Positions 18,124 through 25,346 of a stretch of DNA of 55,141 nt are shown here, piece by piece (within the stretch, counting starts at the first letter, position 1; each line of letters opens with the position of its first letter). The stretch is from Enterobacter mori LMG 25706 (GTDB lineage Bacteria > Pseudomonadota > Gammaproteobacteria > Enterobacterales > Enterobacteriaceae). A model generated the notes under the pieces. It did no database searches, had not been told where the DNA came from, and saw only the letters and a list, made by a program, of their open reading frames with translations. Location: positions 119,975 through 175,115 of the forward strand of contig NZ_GL890776.1 of the NCBI RefSeq assembly GCF_000211415.1. The letters run 5' to 3'. The position numbers and the translations under genes are program-made.

Positions 18124-18853
18124 GCTGAGTCCTCCCTGCGCGGGGGCCGAGTCGCGTCAGTAGCATACCCATTAGCACGCCGGTAAGCAGATACAGTGCG
18201 GTTCCCACGGTAAAGGCCTCCAGCGCGTGCGCGTTAAAGCTTTCAATCTGCCGCACCTGATAGGTGAGTTCGGCAAAGCCAATGCCGCTGGCGAGTGAGG
18301 AGAGCTTCATCAGGTTGAGATACTGACCGATGACAGGCTGCCAGGCATTCGCCAGTCCTTGCGGCAGCAGAATGTAGCGAAATAACCGCCACGCAGAAAA
18401 CCCCTGCGCCAGCGCCGCCTCCCGCTGTCCATTGGGGATGGAACGCAGCCCGGACTCAATCTCCTCAATTAAAAAGGCCGAGGTGAACACGCCCAGCCCC
18501 CAGGCAGAACATAAAAATTCAGGCGTGAACCACCAGACGTCACCGGGCAAAATCGACCAGGCGTGATTGGCATTCACGACGTCCCGAAACCCGAGCGGCA
18601 GCCCGTTCCAGGCGGCGAAGTACCAGAACAGGAGCTGCACCAGCAGCGGCGTGTTGCGAAACAGCGACACCCAGCCGCTGACGACGGCATGACCGAACCG
18701 TCCTGCGGAGAGGCGAAGCAGCAGAAAAAACAACGCAAGCAGGGTGGCAAGTACCACGCCCGCGAGCGTGACCCACAGCGTGGTGATAAAACCGGATACT
18801 ATCCACTGCAGAGGTTGCCCGGTCAGCACTCCCTGCCAGTCGAGCGCGGCCAT
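18107..18853 (-). CDS. Polar amino acid ABC importer permease (first subunit)
   Basis: A 248-residue permease of the HisQ/GltJ type. It has an N-terminal hydrophobic segment followed by the core with the coupling loop NGQREAALAQGFSAW. The start codon overlaps the ATPase stop by 1 bp (TAATG), indicating translational coupling. It pairs with the downstream permease. Confidence 0.85.
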   Translation of the reverse strand: MAALDWQGVLTGQPLQWIVSGFITTLWVTLAGVVLATLLALFFLLLRLSAGRFGHAVVSGWVSLFRNTPLLVQLLFWYFAAWNGLPLGFRDVVNANHAWSILPGDVWWFTPEFLCSAWGLGVFTSAFLIEEIESGLRSIPNGQREAALAQGFSAWRLFRYILLPQGLANAWQPVIGQYLNLMKLSSLASGIGFAELTYQVRQIESFNAHALEAFTVGTALYLLTGVLMGMLLTRLGPRAGRTQHDCRI

Positions 18854-19668
18854 TACAGCGGCTCCTGGTGAAGCGGGTCGAGCACTTTTTGCAGGAACCG
18901 TTGGGCGCGTGGATGCGACGGTTGACTGAAAAATTGCGCAGGCGGGGCGGTTTCGAGAATGTGTCCGCCGTCGATAAAGACGATCCGGTCAGCAATCTCC
19001 CGGGCAAACTGCATCTCGTGCGTCACCACAATCATGGTGATCCCGCTGTGGGCGAGGGCTTTCATCACATATAACACTTCGCCAATCATCTCGGGATCGA
19101 GGGCTGACGTCGGTTCATCAAAGAGAATGATTTGCGGCGACGAGGCCAGCGCGCGAGCAATCGCCACGCGCTGCTGCTGGCCGCCGGAGAGCTGTGCGGG
19201 AAAATGATGGGCTTTTTCCAGCATCCCGACCTTTTCCAGCAGCGCCAGCGCGCGCTCCTGGGCGGGCTGCGGCTTCCAGCCGTGAACGTGCTCCAGCGCC
19301 AGAGTGATGTTCTGGCTGGCGGTGAGGTGGGCGTAAAGGTTAAATTGCTGGAACACAAAACCGACGCGGCTGCGTAACTGGCGCAGTGCCGCAGTGGCAA
19401 GCCGGGCGGTGGGTTTGTTATCAATCAGAATGTCGCCGTCACTGAGGGTTTCAAGCTGGTTGATAAGACGGATCAACGTCGATTTCCCTGAACCGGATGG
19501 ACCGAGGATCGCCACCACTTCACCCGGAGAAATGCTGAGGTTAATGCCTTTTAATACCTCATGGTCGCCGTAACGTTTTACGACGTCACGAAACTCGACG
19601 CTGGCGTGTTCCAGATGTGAAAAATCCGCGGCACCGGCCGCGGAGTGTGAAAATAAACCTGAGAGCAT
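18853..19668 (-). CDS. Polar amino acid ABC importer ATPase
   Basis: A 271-residue ATPase with Walker A GPSGSGKST (56-64), the LSGGQQQR signature and Walker B IILFDEPTSALDPE. It carries about 20 extra N-terminal residues (AAGAADFSHLEHA) before the usual start of the fold. The start lies 1 bp after the binding-protein stop, so the alternative of a shorter protein has no better start codon. It powers the GltJ/K-like permease pair encoded downstream. Confidence 0.87.
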   Translation of the reverse strand: MLSGLFSHSAAGAADFSHLEHASVEFRDVVKRYGDHEVLKGINLSISPGEVVAILGPSGSGKSTLIRLINQLETLSDGDILIDNKPTARLATAALRQLRSRVGFVFQQFNLYAHLTASQNITLALEHVHGWKPQPAQERALALLEKVGMLEKAHHFPAQLSGGQQQRVAIARALASSPQIILFDEPTSALDPEMIGEVLYVMKALAHSGITMIVVTHEMQFAREIADRIVFIDGGHILETAPPAQFFSQPSHPRAQRFLQKVLDPLHQEPL

Positions 19669-19669
19669 A

Positions 19670-20506
19670 TTACTGGGCTTCTATTTTAAAGGCGCGAGGC
19701 TGTGGAGCGGGCGTGTTTGGGCCAAACCAGACATCGTAGATTTTTGCCGCCTGACCGTTCTTTTCGAGATTAACCAGCTCATCGTTAACGGCCTTCAGCA
19801 GCGCGGTTTCACCTTTTTTCACCCCAACGCCAATCTCTTCCTTGCTGAGCAGGTCGGGCAGGATTTTAAAGTTCGCCTTATCCGGGGCCTGTGCCAGCAG
19901 GCCTGCAAGAATAGTGCTGTCCTGGGTGATGGCCTGCACGTTGCCGTTGCGCAGCGCCGTCAGCGCCAGAGGAATGTCATCATAAGAGAGCACGCGAGAC
20001 TGCGGGAAACGCTGGTGCAGCGCCTGCTCGCCCGTTGTCCCTTTCACCGCACCAATGCGTGCCCGGCTGTATTCATCCAGCTTATCGGGTGATTTGGCGG
20101 GGACCAGGAACTGTTGGCCGGTCACGAAATAGGGGGTGGAGAAATCAATCACCTGTGCGCGTTCCGGGGTGATGGTGATATCCGCCACGATCAGATCTGC
20201 TTTACCGGACTGAAGCAACGGAATTCGGTTCGCCGGATTGGTGGCAACCAGTTCAAGCTTCACGCCGAGTGATTTTGCCAGCGCTTTGGCGAAGTCTACG
20301 TCGTAACCCACGATGTCGTGCGTCTTTGCATCAATAGAGCCAAACGGCGGATTGGCGTCAAAGGTGGCGACTTTCACCACCCCTGCGGCCTTAATATCCG
20401 CCAGCTGATCGGCCTGTACCTGCGCTGAAAGCAGGCTCCCGGCTGCCAGTAATCCCAGAACCAGTGTCCGTTTGTTAAACCCTTTCGTTTTTGCTGCCAT
20501 AGTCAT
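19670..20506 (-). CDS. Polar amino acid ABC importer periplasmic binding protein
   Basis: A 278-residue family-3 solute-binding protein. A signal peptide (cleavage near VQA-DQ, about residue 32) precedes the mature domain with FGSIDAKTHDIVGYDVDFAK, GKADLIVADITITPER and the phosphate-type loop of the second lobe. An in-frame ATG two codons downstream is a possible alternative start; GGGA lies 6 nt before the first. It heads the operon. Nearest functional relatives by eye are glutamate/aspartate, glutamine and cystine binders, but I cannot assign the ligand. Confidence 0.85.
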   Translation of the reverse strand: MTMAAKTKGFNKRTLVLGLLAAGSLLSAQVQADQLADIKAAGVVKVATFDANPPFGSIDAKTHDIVGYDVDFAKALAKSLGVKLELVATNPANRIPLLQSGKADLIVADITITPERAQVIDFSTPYFVTGQQFLVPAKSPDKLDEYSRARIGAVKGTTGEQALHQRFPQSRVLSYDDIPLALTALRNGNVQAITQDSTILAGLLAQAPDKANFKILPDLLSKEEIGVGVKKGETALLKAVNDELVNLEKNGQAAKIYDVWFGPNTPAPQPRAFKIEAQ

Positions 20507-20547
20507 ACGTCATCCCGTCGTTTTTTGTTTTGTCCCTTTACGCTCCC

Positions 20548-20593
20548 ATAAGCGAAAGCTATCGCCAAATAAGAAATCGTTCTTTGCTATAAG
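20548..20593. promoter_or_regulatory. Three ATAAG motifs phased at about two helical turns
   Basis: ATAAG occurs at 20548-20552, 20569-20573 and 20589-20593, spaced 21 and 20 bp, within the upstream region of the amino acid importer. The first and third extend to ATAAGCGAAA and ATAAGCAAAA. This face-of-helix spacing suggests an operator for an unidentified regulator, possibly of the LysR type. No promoter hexamers are clear. Confidence 0.35.
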
Positions 20594-20747
20594 CAAAAAA
20601 GCATTAGTGAACAGGGTGTTATGAACAGGTAAATGAAAGGGGACGCTATTTGCAGATACTGCACATGAACAGACGATATTGGTATTTCCCTCGCGCTGAA
20701 GTTGAGTGTTTAACTTAGGTCAGGCAAAGCGAAGAGGGGTAAAGACA

Positions 20748-20915
20748 ATGAAAAAATGGATAAGCACGTTACGGCGGCTTTTTCCGACCCCGCAGGTCAA
20801 TGCGGAGAACAGCGCGCAACGGGTTCTTGAGTCGATACTGCCTGTCGCCAGCCTGTATGGCGTGGACGTTGCCAACATCGATCCGGAGTGGTTCTATGAT
20901 AAAACGTCACGCTGA
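20748..20915 (+). CDS. Small protein of unknown function (55 aa)
   Basis: I do not recognise this protein. The ATG at 20748 has GAGGGG about 9 nt upstream. The product is 55 residues, basic at the N-terminus (MKKWISTLRRLF) and otherwise soluble-looking, without cysteines; it has no convincing membrane segment. It lies between the divergent amino acid importer and the histidine kinase gene, reading toward the latter with a 105-bp gap. Coding is supported by the ribosome site and by normal codon use, not by homology. Confidence 0.55.
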   Translation: MKKWISTLRRLFPTPQVNAENSAQRVLESILPVASLYGVDVANIDPEWFYDKTSR

Positions 20916-21020
20916 ATTGCGCCGGACGCGCGAAATGTACTGGAATGAGCTGTGCGCTTTTTTGTTATGACAATCGTTAACTGTTAATGTGACAGGATGT
21001 AACACCTGCCAGTTAACGGA

Positions 21021-22346
21021 ATGAAAAACACACTGTTCACGCGCGCCATCATTGTCTGGATCGCCGTCTGCTTTGTCAGCGGTATCCTGCTCTATGCCGA
21101 ACAAATCCGCCGACAGTACTGGGAGCGCGATCGGGAGTATTCGGCGCTCTTTTCTGAGATTAGCGCCGTCCTTACCCAGAACGAGTCTGTATTGCCGCTA
21201 CTGAGCGGTGATGAAGATATCACGGCACTGAATAAAAAATTCCCCCATCTTCTTGCGCTGGAGAAAACAACCGGACGCGCGCTGGACGCCGCCCGCGTTG
21301 AGCCCGCCAGCGATCGACAATACTGGCTCTACAATCCCTGGCGGCAAATCCGTGTACGGGTTGATCTTGCCCCACTACTCAATACGCATCATGCCTTTGA
21401 GCGCCTCGACGTCTATTATTCGAAGCGAAGCGAACCACACCCTTCAGATGCCTTCTGGCACTGGGCACGCTCCTTCCCACAGGTAACGCAACCCTTCGTG
21501 CTTTCAGCCGATGCTCAGCCAGACTGGCTCGGTATTCAGTGGTTTATCTTCCTGGTAGTCTTTACTGGATGGGGTGTGGTCATTGCGGTGGGCAGCGTGG
21601 CGCTCTGGCAGCGCAAGGCAAGACGAGACGCAGAGCAGCGCGCCTTGTATTACCAGCATGCCCGACTCAACACGCTGGGGGAGATCACTGCGGGTATTGT
21701 CCATGAGATCAACCAGCCGCTCACGGCCGTGCAGACCTGGATCCAGGGCGCGCAGCGACAGCAAAAGCTGGACAATCCACAGGCGGTGTCCCAGGCACTG
21801 GCAGCAGCGCTGGTGCAAACACAGCGTATCAGCGCCCTGTTAACCCGTTTTCGTGAACACGTGGTGCAGGAGAAAGTGACGCTGCGCGAAACCGACCTGG
21901 CGCAATGCTGGCAGCAGGTTGTGAATTTACTGGAGCACGAGAGACGCGCTGAACATATCATCGTTACCCATGCGTTTACACCGGAGGCAACGACGGTTCT
22001 GGCTGACAGACTCTGGCTTGAGCAGGTCCTGCACAATCTGCTCAGCAATGCGATTCAGGCTCAACAGGCGAACGCGCAGGGTTGGGTGCGGATCGAAAGC
22101 CGGAAAGGCGCAAATGGCATTCAGGTAATCGTGACGGATGGCGGCCCCGGTTTTAGCCCGGAGGCGCTACAGAATGCCTTTATGCCGTTTTACAGTGGTA
22201 GAGAAGAGGGAATTGGCCTGGGGATGACCTTAACGGAGTCACTGATGACGCGCATGAACGGATCGATTACGCTGGGGAATTCGCCGGAGGGAGGGGCGCG
22301 AATCGTCCTGCAACTGGCTAATGGAAAGGAGACGACGCATGGATAA
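21021..22346 (+). CDS. Membrane sensor histidine kinase
   Basis: A 441-residue two-component sensor. One membrane segment at about 7-25 and a second at about 171-196 enclose a periplasmic sensor of about 145 residues that I cannot match to a known fold. The dimerisation domain carries the phospho-acceptor His228 in GIVHEINQPLTAV, a form typical of FixL/DctB/TtrS-like kinases. The ATPase domain shows the N box LHNLLSNAIQA and the G box VTDGGPGFS. It overlaps the response regulator gene. The ATG follows GTTAACGGA, a weak ribosome site. Signal unknown; an exported HbpS-like protein encoded downstream is a candidate partner. Confidence 0.88.
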   Translation: MKNTLFTRAIIVWIAVCFVSGILLYAEQIRRQYWERDREYSALFSEISAVLTQNESVLPLLSGDEDITALNKKFPHLLALEKTTGRALDAARVEPASDRQYWLYNPWRQIRVRVDLAPLLNTHHAFERLDVYYSKRSEPHPSDAFWHWARSFPQVTQPFVLSADAQPDWLGIQWFIFLVVFTGWGVVIAVGSVALWQRKARRDAEQRALYYQHARLNTLGEITAGIVHEINQPLTAVQTWIQGAQRQQKLDNPQAVSQALAAALVQTQRISALLTRFREHVVQEKVTLRETDLAQCWQQVVNLLEHERRAEHIIVTHAFTPEATTVLADRLWLEQVLHNLLSNAIQAQQANAQGWVRIESRKGANGIQVIVTDGGPGFSPEALQNAFMPFYSGREEGIGLGMTLTESLMTRMNGSITLGNSPEGGARIVLQLANGKETTHG

Positions 22347-22950
22347 TATAATCTGGCTGATCGATGACGATGAATCCATCAGAGAGTCGATGGCATTTTT
22401 ACTTTCAGGCATGGGCTGGGAAGTGAAGACATTCGGGAGTATCGACGCGTTTACCACGGCCCATGTTAAGGACTCAACGCTCGTCGGCTGCCTGCTACTG
22501 GATATGCGCATGCCGGGAAAAGGGGGGCTGACGTGGCTGGAAGAGGGCGAGTGGCCGTGGCCTCTGCTGCCGGTAATTATCATGACCGGGCACGGCAGCG
22601 TCGACGCCTGCCGCCGGGCGTTCCGTAACGGCGTCTTTGAGTTTTTCACCAAGCCGCTGGATGCGGACAAGCTTATCGAATCCGTGGGGCTGGCGTGCGA
22701 GGAGAGCCAGCGACGGTTCGCCGACTGGCAGGCGCTCTCACGAATAAAAGCGCGCTTTGAACAACTCACCGCGCGGGAACATGAGGTATTGGCGGTGTTG
22801 ATGGAAGGGCTCAGCAATAAAGAGGTGGCGGCGCGACTTGACCTGTCGCCGCGCACGGTGGAAGCGCATCGTGCAGCTGCGTTTGCCAAGCTGGGCGTCA
22901 CGAGCCTGGTTCAGGCAAGCCGCGAGTACGATAAATTGCAATCCGTATAA
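22339..22950 (+). CDS. LuxR/FixJ-family response regulator
   Basis: A 203-residue regulator: receiver domain (1-120) with the acidic pocket at Asp9-11, phospho-acceptor Asp55 (LLLDMRMPG), Thr83 and Lys105 (FFTKPL), then a LuxR-type helix-turn-helix (about 140-200) containing LTAREHEVL and LSNKEVAARLDLSPRTVEAH. The ATG at 22339 follows AAAGGAG and overlaps the kinase gene end by 8 bp, so kinase and regulator are coupled. It resembles FixJ/TtrR/TodT regulators. Targets are unknown; the adjacent HbpS-like gene and the divergent amino acid importer are candidates. Confidence 0.9.
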   Translation: MDNIIWLIDDDESIRESMAFLLSGMGWEVKTFGSIDAFTTAHVKDSTLVGCLLLDMRMPGKGGLTWLEEGEWPWPLLPVIIMTGHGSVDACRRAFRNGVFEFFTKPLDADKLIESVGLACEESQRRFADWQALSRIKARFEQLTAREHEVLAVLMEGLSNKEVAARLDLSPRTVEAHRAAAFAKLGVTSLVQASREYDKLQSV

Positions 22951-23044
22951 TTACCAGGATGCGTGCGTAATCAACCGAATTACGCGTCGTTGCCTGACCC
23001 GATATCCTCGAATGGTCTTCAGTTATTCTATTCGAGGTTATGCA

Positions 23045-23524
23045 ATGAAAAAGTTAATGATGGCGGCAGCGCTGGTCTCGGGTAGCGTAAGTCTGACTGC
23101 GCAGGCAGATTCCGTGAGCCAGAAGAATCTCTCCCTGGCACAGGCCAATGCGCTGGCAAACTCTGCCGTTCAGGCGTGTCTGGCGAAGAACTATCAGGTT
23201 TCGGTGACCGTGGTTGACCGTGCGGGTGTGGTGAAAGCGGTACAGCGCACCGATAATGCGGGCCCACATACGGTCAAAGCCAGTGAAATGAAAGCCTTCA
23301 CGGCGCTCAGCTCGAAAAATGCCTCAGGCAAAGTGATGGAAGCGGCGCAGAACAACGCGGGTGCGCAGAATATGCGTGATATCCCAGGCTTCCTGCTGCT
23401 GGCGGGTGGCTTACCCGTTAAAGAGGGCGATGAGGTGATCGGGGCGATTGGTATCGGCGGGGCGCCGGGCGGTCATCTGGATGAGGCCTGTGCTCAGGCT
23501 GCCATTGACGGGCTGAAGAAGTAA
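23045..23524 (+). CDS. Exported HbpS/GlcG-family (DUF336, heme-degrading-like) protein
   Basis: A 159-residue protein with a clear signal peptide (1-21, ending TAQA before DSVSQ). The mature part is a single GlcG/HbpS domain, recognisable by the VTVVDRAGVVKAVQRTDNA strand and the C-terminal GGLPVKEGDEVIGAIGIGGA loop. Family members bind heme or small ligands; Streptomyces HbpS is a secreted sensor that acts on the kinase SenS. Here the gene follows a kinase/regulator pair by 94 bp, reading the same way, and is closed by a terminator. I chose the ATG at 23045 because it begins the signal peptide and has GAGG upstream. Ligand and link to the kinase are inference. Confidence 0.85.
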   Translation: MKKLMMAAALVSGSVSLTAQADSVSQKNLSLAQANALANSAVQACLAKNYQVSVTVVDRAGVVKAVQRTDNAGPHTVKASEMKAFTALSSKNASGKVMEAAQNNAGAQNMRDIPGFLLLAGGLPVKEGDEVIGAIGIGGAPGGHLDEACAQAAIDGLKK

Positions 23525-23528
23525 CATC

Positions 23529-23560
23529 AAAAAAAGCACCGGCTTTACCGGTGCTTTGCA
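23529..23560. terminator. Bidirectional terminator after the HbpS-like gene
   Basis: AAAGCACCGG (23533-23542) pairs with CCGGTGCTTT (23548-23557) with a 5-nt loop and an A-run on the left. It lies between two convergent genes and works best for the minus-strand gene (T-run from the A-run). Confidence 0.8.
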
Positions 23561-23561
23561 A

Positions 23562-23702
23562 TCAGATCTTGCAGGCGTCGCCGCAGTCATCATCGGCAAC
23601 CATCGCCTGCGCTTTTTTGTCTGCGTCGTCCAGACGTTCGGCGTTACGCTCTTCTGCTTCATCCAGTCCGTTAAAGACCAGGTTATCGAGATCAATTTCC
23701 AT
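23562..23702 (-). CDS. Small acidic protein with C-terminal cysteine pair (46 aa)
   Basis: I do not recognise a named family. From the ATG at 23702, preceded by AGGTG, the product is 46 residues, strongly acidic and Asp/Glu/Ala-rich (DEAEERNAERLDDADKKAQ) and ends DDDCGDACKI. An ORF starting at 23798 would add a hydrophobic, low-quality N-terminus and lacks a ribosome site. The CxxxC ending and helical acidic body suggest a metal- or redox-linked or protein-binding role, but function is unknown. It converges on the HbpS-like gene and shares its terminator. Confidence 0.7.
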   Translation of the reverse strand: MEIDLDNLVFNGLDEAEERNAERLDDADKKAQAMVADDDCGDACKI

Positions 23703-23827
23703 GTGGCACCTGCTATGTTCAGTTTTTGATACTGGCACAGTATAGGGCAAAAAAAACCAGGAATGTACCTCGCAGCACATAAGGATAATCCCTGCCATAC
23801 TCAGTGCGTTGTCACTGAGGAAAGCAC

Positions 23828-24610
23828 ATGATTATACTCTGTAAAGCCTGCGGGACCTCGTATGCGTATCAACCCGACAGATGCCCTGTCTGCGAGGATG
23901 AACGCCAGTATGTTCCAGTTACCGGGCAGGCGTGGACCGAACTTGAAACCGTCACTGCCACGCATACCAACAAATGGCAGCAGCTTGAACCGCAGCTCTT
24001 TAGCATCAAAACGGTGCCCGCCTTTGCCATCAATCAACGGGCACTGCTGCTGCGCACCCCACACGGCAATATTCTGTGGGATTGCATCGCCAACCTCGAC
24101 CCGGCAACCCGAACGCTGATCGCCGCCCTCGGGGGTATCAGTGCCATCGCCATTTCACACCCTCACTATTACACCACCATGCAGGACTGGGCGGAGACGT
24201 TCGACGCGCCGGTGTATCTTCATGCGAGCGATCGGGAGTGGGTCATGCGCGACAGTCCGGCCATTCACTTCTGGCACGGCGAAACGCCGGAGATTGCCCC
24301 CTCCGTGACGTTGCTGCGTCTCGGCGGCCACTTTGCGGGCGGAACGGTGCTGCACTGGCAGGAGGGCGAAGGGGTTTTGCTGGCGGGGGATATTCTGCAG
24401 GTCACGCCGGGGAAAGACGCCGTTTCGTTTATGTGGAGCTATCCGAATATGCTTCCGCTACCCGCCCACACCGTAGCGTCCGTCACCCATCGCCTTGAAG
24501 GCAGAAAATTTGAACGTCTGTATGGCGCGTTCGAGGGGCAGAACATCCAGGCTTTCGCGGACGATATTGTGCAGCGGTCGGGCCAAAAATATATTGCTTG
24601 TCTGAAGTAA
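23828..24610 (+). CDS. Zinc-ribbon plus metallo-beta-lactamase-fold protein
   Basis: A 260-residue protein. The first 25 residues form a rubredoxin-like zinc ribbon (Cys5, Cys8, Cys19, Cys22). The rest follows a metallo-beta-lactamase fold: GNILWDCIA, ISHPHYYTTM and HFAGGTVLHW with LLAGDILQV. The classical metal motif HxHxDH reads HPHYYT, so one or more metal ligands are replaced and catalysis may be altered or lost. AGGA before the ATG serves as ribosome site. Function unknown; possibly hydrolase-like. The carbonic anhydrase gene follows 72 bp later. Confidence 0.75.
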   Translation: MIILCKACGTSYAYQPDRCPVCEDERQYVPVTGQAWTELETVTATHTNKWQQLEPQLFSIKTVPAFAINQRALLLRTPHGNILWDCIANLDPATRTLIAALGGISAIAISHPHYYTTMQDWAETFDAPVYLHASDREWVMRDSPAIHFWHGETPEIAPSVTLLRLGGHFAGGTVLHWQEGEGVLLAGDILQVTPGKDAVSFMWSYPNMLPLPAHTVASVTHRLEGRKFERLYGAFEGQNIQAFADDIVQRSGQKYIACLK

Positions 24611-24682
24611 AGCACGGTGGGTAAACTTTACGAGTGTGATCGCGATCATACCTAAACTACAACAGATAAAAGAGAAATTGCT

Positions 24683-25318
24683 ATGCAACATATCATTGAA
24701 GGTTTTCTCAGCTTTCAAAAAGAGATTTTCCCGCAACGTAAAGAGCTCTTCCGCAGTTTAGCGTCCAGCCAGAATCCCAAAGCGCTGTTCATCTCCTGCT
24801 CCGACAGCCGACTGGTGCCAGAACTGGTCACGCAACAAGAGCCAGGACAACTCTTTGTCATTCGTAATGCTGGCAATATTGTGCCGCCGTTCGGGCCAGA
24901 GCCAGGCGGCGTCTCCGCCACTATCGAATACGCGGTTGTCGCGCTGGGCGTGACCGATATCGTGATCTGTGGCCACTCTAACTGTGGTGCGATGAAAGCG
25001 ATTGCCGACAATGCAAACCTGGAGCCGATGCCTGCGGTCTCCCACTGGCTGCGCTACTCTGATGCGGCTAAAGCCGTGGTGGAGAAGAAATCCTGGGACC
25101 AGCCAATCGATAAAGTGAATGCGATGGTGCAGGAGAACGTGTTTGCGCAGCTGAGCAACATTAAGACCCACCCGTCCGTCGCGGTGGGCCTGCGTAATAA
25201 TTCCATCCGTCTGCACGGCTGGGTGTACGACATTGAAAGCGGTGACATTCGCGCGCTGGATAAAGCGACGAAAACCTTTATCTCTCTGTCTGAAAACCCG
25301 GAGGTTTTCTTCGAGTAA
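24683..25318 (+). CDS. Beta-class carbonic anhydrase
   Basis: A 211-residue zinc enzyme interconverting CO2 and bicarbonate. The zinc and catalytic residues are all visible: Cys39, Asp41 and Arg43 in [10 protein letters not shown], then His98 and Cys101 in CGHSNCGAM. The protein resembles E. coli CynT more than Can, but no cyanase genes (cynS) lie nearby, so a role in cyanate metabolism is not supported. Supply of bicarbonate for carboxylation reactions is the default reading. Confidence 0.92.
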   Translation: MQHIIEGFLSFQKEIFPQRKELFRSLASSQNPKALFISCSDSRLVPELVTQQEPGQLFVIRNAGNIVPPFGPEPGGVSATIEYAVVALGVTDIVICGHSNCGAMKAIADNANLEPMPAVSHWLRYSDAAKAVVEKKSWDQPIDKVNAMVQENVFAQLSNIKTHPSVAVGLRNNSIRLHGWVYDIESGDIRALDKATKTFISLSENPEVFFE

Positions 25319-25346
25319 TCAGACCGTTCAGGGCAGGGAGGCCCTG

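Noticed and set aside
17437..20506. Naming the amino acid importer as a cystine or glutamate system
   Set aside because: Sequence by eye does not separate substrates in this family and proximity to sulfur genes is not proof.
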